Shown one piece after another: positions 47,836 to 47,917 of a stretch of DNA of 47,917 bases. Numbering within the stretch: the stretch's first letter is position 1; each line of letters starts with the position of its first letter. The stretch covers positions 1 through 47,917 of the forward strand of contig CAYUSA010000021.1 of the NCBI GenBank assembly GCA_964447335.1, written 5' to 3'. The DNA comes from HRBIN12 sp964447335 (lineage in GTDB: Bacteria > Actinomycetota > UBA4738 > HRBIN12). The notes below the pieces were generated by a model. That model had not been told where the DNA came from. It did not search any database and saw nothing but the letters and a program-made list of their open reading frames with translations. The position numbers were made by a program, and so were the translations under genes.

Positions 47836-47884
47836 CGAAGAAGACGGCCCCGCGAAGGTCGCCAAGATGCTGACGTTCAAGAAG
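47836..47884 (+). repeat. 49-bp direct repeat, copy B
   Basis: Second copy of 44557-44605 (two mismatches), at the right edge of the fragment graveyard. After it the sequence no longer matches copy A's surroundings. Confidence 0.85.
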
Positions 47885-47917
47885 CGGGTGGCGGTCGGTG
47901 ACGCTCTACCCTGTCGG

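Noticed and set aside
1..47917. CRISPR array, rRNA or phage structural genes
   Set aside because: No regularly spaced short repeats, no rRNA-like conserved stretches, and no capsid, terminase, portal or complete integrase genes were seen.

Overview
The window is high-GC DNA with tightly packed genes, many stop/start overlaps (ATGA, GTGA, TGATG) and GTG or TTG starts. Gene content points to an uncultured actinobacterium (Actinomycetota): a DUF6256/DUF6186 pair, a PPOX-type flavin/F420 fragment, a cysteine-rich leader peptide before a nirA-small protein-cysH sulfur operon, an RsrA-like zinc anti-sigma factor, and IS481/IS3 debris. No rRNA or CRISPR array was seen. The only near-complete tRNA looks degenerate.

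Layout. (1) 1-3.8 kb: left edge with an IS481-like end, tRNA 3' fragments and a truncated ORF; then an MMPL exporter and an XRE regulator/membrane-protein pair with a palindromic operator; then a decayed tRNA-Arg abutting a PPOX fragment. (2) 3.9-10 kb: a SagB-like lipoprotein, two tandem non-pyrrolysine MttB-family methyltransferases, a serine hydrolase and adenosine deaminase. (3) 10-17.8 kb: a secreted beta-helix protein, an NmrA-like protein, an ERCC4 nuclease, DUF6256/DUF6186, an alcohol dehydrogenase, an aminotransferase and a metallo-hydrolase. (4) 17.9-24.2 kb: agmatinase-family enzyme, amidase and a complete polyamine-type ABC importer. (5) 24.4-30.1 kb: SRPBCC-like protein, an old-yellow-enzyme remnant, a large membrane protein, a chimeric fragment, and an ArsR regulator with a serine hydrolase. 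(6) 30.3-37.3 kb: a sulfur-assimilation operon behind an apparent cysteine attenuator. It holds two siroheme reductase genes (the first broken), cysH, an FrhB/FpoF-like iron-sulfur flavoprotein and siroheme synthesis genes. (7) 37.4-40.5 kb: two radical SAM genes, one fused to a MoaD domain, and an Mth938-like protein. (8) 40.7-44.0 kb: a divergent redox locus. (9) 44.1-47.9 kb: a graveyard of gene and IS fragments bracketed by a 49-bp direct repeat, around one histidine kinase.

The strongest candidate for something new is the 40.7-44.0 kb locus. On the minus strand, an ECF sigma factor and a small RsrA-like zinc anti-sigma factor precede an ArsM-like SAM methyltransferase. That gene carries an in-frame UGA exactly where ArsM-family enzymes have a catalytic cysteine. 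The frame continues with conserved sequence for 72 codons, and a 7-bp hairpin of bacterial SECIS type lies 15-33 nt after the UGA. It therefore reads as a selenocysteine methyltransferase. Divergently transcribed are a thioredoxin-fold protein (CPYC), a DsbD N-domain-like protein without a signal peptide, and an OsmC-family peroxidase-like protein. Together they suggest a cytosolic, thiol-regulated seleno-methyltransferase and redox system.

A second notable unit is the sulfur operon, where an F420-type FrhB protein sits in place of an obvious reductase partner. This suggests sulfite reduction fed by F420H2. Several near-identical dispersed duplications (215 bp, about 170 bp, 49 bp) show recent rearrangement in this genome, or assembly trouble, and should be checked with long reads.
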